A stretch of DNA of 12,650 bases from Acidobacteria bacterium AH-259-L09 (GTDB lineage Bacteria > Acidobacteriota > UBA6911 > RPQK01). Below are positions 8,675 to 12,650 of the stretch, in pieces. The translations under genes and the position numbers were made by a program. The notes under the pieces were generated by a model. That model made no database searches and was not told where the DNA came from. It worked only from the letters and a program-made list of their open reading frames with translations. The stretch is from NCBI GenBank assembly GCA_027717875.1, contig JALLOL010000052.1:1-12650 (forward strand), in the 5' to 3' direction. Each line of letters begins with the position of its first letter. The first letter of the stretch is position 1.

Positions 8675-8709
8675 GTTCCACGTTCCAAGTTTTGGGTTCC
8701 AGGTTTCAA
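8675..8709 (+). repeat. Heptamer array B, five GTTCCAN-type units
   Basis: Five 7-bp units start at 8675, 8682, 8689, 8696 and 8703, directly abutting array A in the same register. Three match GTTCCAN exactly (last base C, A, G), one is GTTTCAA, and one is degenerate (GTTTTGG). The unit sequence is unrelated to array A. Confidence 0.85.
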
Positions 8710-8713
8710 AGCT

Positions 8714-8727
8714 GTTGACTTCTGACT
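8714..8727 (+). repeat. Two further heptamers, GTTGACT and TCTGACT
   Basis: Two adjacent 7-bp units share the ending TGACT. They are a short relic between arrays B and C, shifted out of register by 4 bp. Confidence 0.5.
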
Positions 8728-8742
8728 CCCGCCTCAACATTT

Positions 8743-8807
8743 TGTCAGTTGTCAGCTGTCAGTTGTCAGTTGTGTTGTCAGTTGTCAGAGTTGTTAGAGT
8801 TGTCAGC
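8743..8807 (+). repeat. Heptamer array C, TGTCAGT-type units
   Basis: Units at 8743, 8750, 8757 and 8764 are perfect or one-base variants of TGTCAGT. A truncated TGTGT (8771-8775), a perfect unit (8776-8782), two 9-bp variants (8783-8800) and TGTCAGC (8801-8807) follow. It is the array A family in opposite orientation, degenerating towards kdsB. Confidence 0.9.
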
Positions 8808-8830
8808 GGCCAGGCGGTCTGTGGTAAACT
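8800..8830 (+). promoter_or_regulatory. Candidate kdsB promoter with extended -10, part of -35 from a repeat
   Basis: TGGTAAACT at 8822-8830 fits an extended -10 (TGnTAnnnT). TTGTCA at 8800-8805, five of six to TTGACA, lies 19 bases before the -10 hexamer and is formed by the last heptamer of array C. Transcription would begin near 8836, the kdsB start codon itself. This is inferred from sequence only. Confidence 0.4.
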
Positions 8831-8835
8831 ACGCC

Positions 8836-9579
8836 ATGCGCTTCGTTGGAGTCATCCCAGCTCGCTTCGACTCCTCCAGGCTTCCTGGAAAACCCCTCAT
8901 CGAAATCGCCGGCAAGCCGTTGGTCCAGTGGGTGTATGATCGGGCCTGCCTGGCCTCCCGCTTGGACGATGTTCTCGTTGCCACGGACGACCGGAGAGTA
9001 GTGCGGGTGGTGGAGGATTTTGGAGGGAAAGCCATGATGACACGTCGAGATCATCGCAGTGGGACGGATCGCGTGGCTGAGGTCGCGCAATGGGTTGAGG
9101 CCGACGTGTTTGTCAACATTCAAGGGGATGAACCGTTGATTTCACCTCGCACGATCGAAGAGATTTGTTCGCCCTTTGAGAGAAACTCTGCGCTTCAGGT
9201 GACGACTGCCCGTGTTGAAATCACCGATTCAGCCCAGATCGACAACCCCCATGTCGTCAAAGTGGTGGTGGATGAACACGACCGCGCTCTTTACTTTTCT
9301 CGAGCTGCCATCCCCTATCCGCGGCGTTCACCCGGCTCGTTTTATAAGCATTTGGGAATTTATGGCTATCAGCGGGAATTTTTACAGCTCTTGTCACAGT
9401 TGAGCCCCTCTAGATTGGAAAAAATTGAAGGCCTGGAGCAGCTCAGATTCTTGGAGAGTGGGATCCCAGTTCAGGTCGTCGAGGTTCATGAAGACAGTCT
9501 TGGAGTGGACACATATGAAGACATCGATCGTGTCACACCCTTATTGGAGAATGAATTGAGGGAATCCGAAAGGGGGTAA
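8836..9579 (+). CDS. kdsB: 3-deoxy-manno-octulosonate cytidylyltransferase (CMP-Kdo synthetase)
   Basis: The enzyme couples CTP and Kdo to give CMP-Kdo and pyrophosphate, the activated sugar used for lipid A-core assembly in the cytoplasm. The 247-residue length is normal for KdsB. Visible motifs are the nucleotide-binding loop IPARFDSSRLPGKPL (7-21), HRSGTDRVAEV (73-83), IQGDEPL with metal-binding Asp98, and GVDTYEDI near the end with Asp225. I place the start at ATG 8836, where homology begins. The frame remains open upstream to 8749, but that extension only translates the heptamer repeats. No Shine-Dalgarno sequence precedes the ATG. pyrG follows after 9 bp, so KdsB and its CTP supplier are probably co-transcribed. 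Confidence 0.96.
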   Translation: MRFVGVIPARFDSSRLPGKPLIEIAGKPLVQWVYDRACLASRLDDVLVATDDRRVVRVVEDFGGKAMMTRRDHRSGTDRVAEVAQWVEADVFVNIQGDEPLISPRTIEEICSPFERNSALQVTTARVEITDSAQIDNPHVVKVVVDEHDRALYFSRAAIPYPRRSPGSFYKHLGIYGYQREFLQLLSQLSPSRLEKIEGLEQLRFLESGIPVQVVEVHEDSLGVDTYEDIDRVTPLLENELRESERG

Positions 9580-11284
<1,705 letters not shown>

Positions 11285-11316
11285 ATGTAGAATGAGTAGG
11301 TGGAACCGGCCAATGA

Positions 11317-11348
11317 CAGCACCACAGCACCGCAGCACCACAGCATCC
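11317..11348 (+). repeat. Octamer array E, four CAGCACCA-type units
   Basis: 8-bp units start at 11317, 11325, 11333 and 11341. Two are identical, one has a final G, and the last is CAGCATCC. The array lies in the pyrG-kdsA spacer. Confidence 0.85.
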
Positions 11349-11395
11349 ATGACACCACCACGAGAGGGTACAAACAGACAAAAACTTGTTCGAAA

Positions 11396-11416
11396 TTCAT
11401 CATTTCTCATTCGTCA
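11396..11416 (+). repeat. Heptamer array F, three TTCNTCA-type units
   Basis: TTCATCA, TTTCTCA and TTCGTCA follow each other without gaps just upstream of kdsA. The units are imperfect and AT-rich, so chance similarity is possible, but the 7-bp step matches the other arrays. Confidence 0.55.
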
Positions 11417-11426
11417 TTAAACCGCG

Positions 11427-12260
11427 ATGGCATTGCAGAGCGTTATTTCCCTGCGTGGCTGGCAACTGGGCGGGAATAACCCTTTTTTCCTGATCGCCGG
11501 CCCGTGTGTAATTGAGAGCGAGCAGCACTGCCTGGAGATGGCGGGTCGGTTAAAAGAGATCACCTGCGGTCTGGAAATTCCTCTCATTTTTAAGGCATCC
11601 TACGACAAAGCCAATCGCACCTCGATTCACTCTTATCGAGGCCCGGGATTGGAGCGGGGGTTGAAAATCCTCCAGCGCGTGCGTCAGGAGCTCGATGTTG
11701 CCGTTTTGTCGGATGTCCACGAGGTGGAGCAGGTGGAAGCGGCAGCGCAGGTTCTCGATGTAGTGCAGGTCCCGGCCTTTCTCTCGCGTCAAACCGATTT
11801 GATCCTGGCTGCGGCATCCACCGGTAAGATCGTCAACATCAAGAAAGGTCAGTTTTTGGCGCCTTGGGATATCCAGCATGCTTTGGAGAAAGTCCAATCA
11901 GCGGGGGCTTCGCAAATAGTCGTTACCGAGCGAGGAGCTTGCTTTGGCTACAACAACCTGGTGGTGGATTTTAGATCTCTCCCCATCATGCGAGCTTTCG
12001 GTGTTCCGGTAGTCTTTGATGCGACTCACAGTGTGCAGCTGCCCGGCGGGGCCGGTGGCGGCAGTGGCGGTCAGGCCGAGTTTATCCCTCATCTTGCGAG
12101 GGCCGCAGTGGGAGTGGGGACCGATGGCATTTTTATCGAAGTCCATGATCGCCCCGAAAAAGCCTTGAGTGACGGAGCCAACGCCCTGCAAATCGACAGA
12201 GTCGAGAGTATTTTGAGCAACTTGCAAAAAATTGACCGCCTGGTCAAAGGGTACTCATAG
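11427..12260 (+). CDS. kdsA: Kdo-8-phosphate synthase, metal-dependent type
   Basis: The enzyme condenses phosphoenolpyruvate with arabinose 5-phosphate to Kdo-8-phosphate, the first committed step of Kdo synthesis. The 277-residue protein is of normal length, with IAGPCVIES (23-31), KASYDKANRTSIHSYRGPG, PAFLSRQTDL, VNIKKGQFLAPWD, GYNNLVVDFRSLPIM and DATHSVQLPGG. Cys27, His201, Glu238 and Asp249 occupy the four metal-ligand positions of the Aquifex-type enzyme; the E. coli metal-independent form has Asn in place of the Cys. The start at ATG 11427 has no visible Shine-Dalgarno sequence. It lies 179 bp after pyrG, behind several small repeat arrays, so it may have its own promoter, although I see no convincing one. 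It ends 6 bp from a convergent gene. Confidence 0.96.
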   Translation: MALQSVISLRGWQLGGNNPFFLIAGPCVIESEQHCLEMAGRLKEITCGLEIPLIFKASYDKANRTSIHSYRGPGLERGLKILQRVRQELDVAVLSDVHEVEQVEAAAQVLDVVQVPAFLSRQTDLILAAASTGKIVNIKKGQFLAPWDIQHALEKVQSAGASQIVVTERGACFGYNNLVVDFRSLPIMRAFGVPVVFDATHSVQLPGGAGGGSGGQAEFIPHLARAAVGVGTDGIFIEVHDRPEKALSDGANALQIDRVESILSNLQKIDRLVKGYS

Positions 12261-12266
12261 GCTGTG

Positions 12267-12650
12267 CTACGGTGCCAGCTCAGTCACCGGTGCCACCGTA
12301 AATTCGAATCTGGTTTCACCATTATCGGACTCGTCGTCGAACTTCAAGGCCACTGCGGTAAGGTCTGTAACAAACGTTCCCGCCGTTGCATCATCAGTAC
12401 TTTCTACAATAACCGTGCCAACAACCATGTCCTCCGGGACAGTGATGGCCTCCGAGAAAAAGAAGGAACGATGCTCTCCGGGTCCGAGTGTAAAAGAACA
12501 TTCCTGCGTCGCGAAAACGTCACAGATCGTGCCACCGATTACCTCCGTCCCTACCTTCGTTCCAGAAGCATCGAATTCCGTTAGGGTAATTGTTGTCGTT
12601 AGTGCTGTGTCAAGATTGACAACCGCCAGCCCGGTCGCTGATTCGCTTTC
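12267..12650 (-). CDS. Probable secreted protein, C-terminal fragment
   Basis: The minus-strand frame is open for 127 residues from the window edge to a TAG at 12269-12267; its start lies beyond the window. The sequence is rich in Thr, Val, Glu and Gly with alternating beta-strand character: TGLAVVNLDTALTTTITLTE, DASGTKVGTEV, LGPGEHRSFFFSE, then GTVIVES, GTFVTDLTAVALKFDD, ending VTELAP. The order of glycine-plus-asparagine start, short strands, an LGPGE turn and a final strand resembles the C-terminal beta-sandwich modules of large secreted proteins in Acidobacteriota and relatives. Cysteines at fragment residues 47 and 54 could form a disulfide outside the cytoplasm. The function is unknown. 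The gene is tail-to-tail with kdsA, with 6 bp between stops and no obvious terminator. I rate it real because of its protein-like composition and family-like pattern. Confidence 0.72.
   Translation of the reverse strand, partial: ESESATGLAVVNLDTALTTTITLTEFDASGTKVGTEVIGGTICDVFATQECSFTLGPGEHRSFFFSEAITVPEDMVVGTVIVESTDDATAGTFVTDLTAVALKFDDESDNGETRFEFTVAPVTELAP

Larger units (their letters stand above)
8647..8770. repeat. 28-bp inverted repeat, one mismatch, 68-bp loop
   Basis: The left arm 8647-8674 and the right arm 8743-8770 are reverse complements at 27 of 28 positions. The loop contains array B and the two TGACT heptamers. A transcript across it could form a long hairpin. Confidence 0.9.

Noticed and set aside
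8647..8807. CRISPR array
   Set aside because: Units are only 7 bp and directly adjacent, with no unique spacers of constant length and no cas genes in the window.
8749..8835. N-terminal extension of kdsB from an upstream in-frame start
   Set aside because: The 29 extra residues are a translation of the heptamer repeats, and KdsB homology starts exactly at Met 8836.
12264..12584. 106-codon plus-strand open frame after kdsA
   Set aside because: It is codon-for-codon antisense to the minus-strand secreted protein, and its Cys/Arg-rich composition is not protein-like.

Overview
The window looks like a chromosomal segment of a Gram-negative bacterium. It makes Kdo (kdsB, kdsA) for lipopolysaccharide, and it carries a PSCyt1/PSCyt2/PSD1 plus DUF1501 gene pair. 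That pair is characteristic of Planctomycetota and Verrucomicrobiota and also common in some Acidobacteriota. The truncated secreted protein at the right edge has a beta-sandwich tail style often seen in Acidobacteriota. Together with the compact housekeeping context and intermediate GC, I favour Acidobacteriota, but the sequence does not prove it.

Layout: (1) Positions 1-2803, plus strand, tightly packed: the 3' end of priA, a JAMM/MPN (M67) metallopeptidase, an Era-like GTPase with a DUF697 tail, and a CzcD-type cation efflux protein. Gaps are 7, 1 and 0 bp, so this is very probably one operon. (2) Positions 2854-7528, plus strand: a 1070-residue exported cytochrome-like protein (PSCyt1, PSCyt2, LamG, PSD1) followed 4 bp later by a Tat-exported DUF1501 protein. 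This is a classic two-gene envelope module of unproven biochemical role. (3) Positions 7594-8621, minus strand: a DUF2085 membrane protein and an unrecognised membrane protein, coupled by an ATGA overlap. (4) Positions 8836-12260, plus strand: kdsB, pyrG and kdsA. KdsA makes Kdo-8-phosphate and KdsB activates Kdo with CTP supplied by PyrG, so the cluster joins sugar synthesis to nucleotide supply. (5) Positions 12267-12650, minus strand: the C-terminal 127 residues of a probable secreted protein, tail-to-tail with kdsA. It has no start in the window and is easy to miss.

The structure most worth a second look lies between genes. The 214-bp divergent spacer before kdsB is largely built of 7-bp units from at least two unrelated families that share one register. 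It includes a 28-bp inverted repeat with a single mismatch. The pyrG-kdsA spacer holds a related heptamer array, an 8-bp array and a third heptamer family, and pyrG itself ends inside heptamer sequence. No tRNA, rRNA, insertion sequence, CRISPR array or complete known defence system was seen. No stretch longer than 300 bp lacks a gene.
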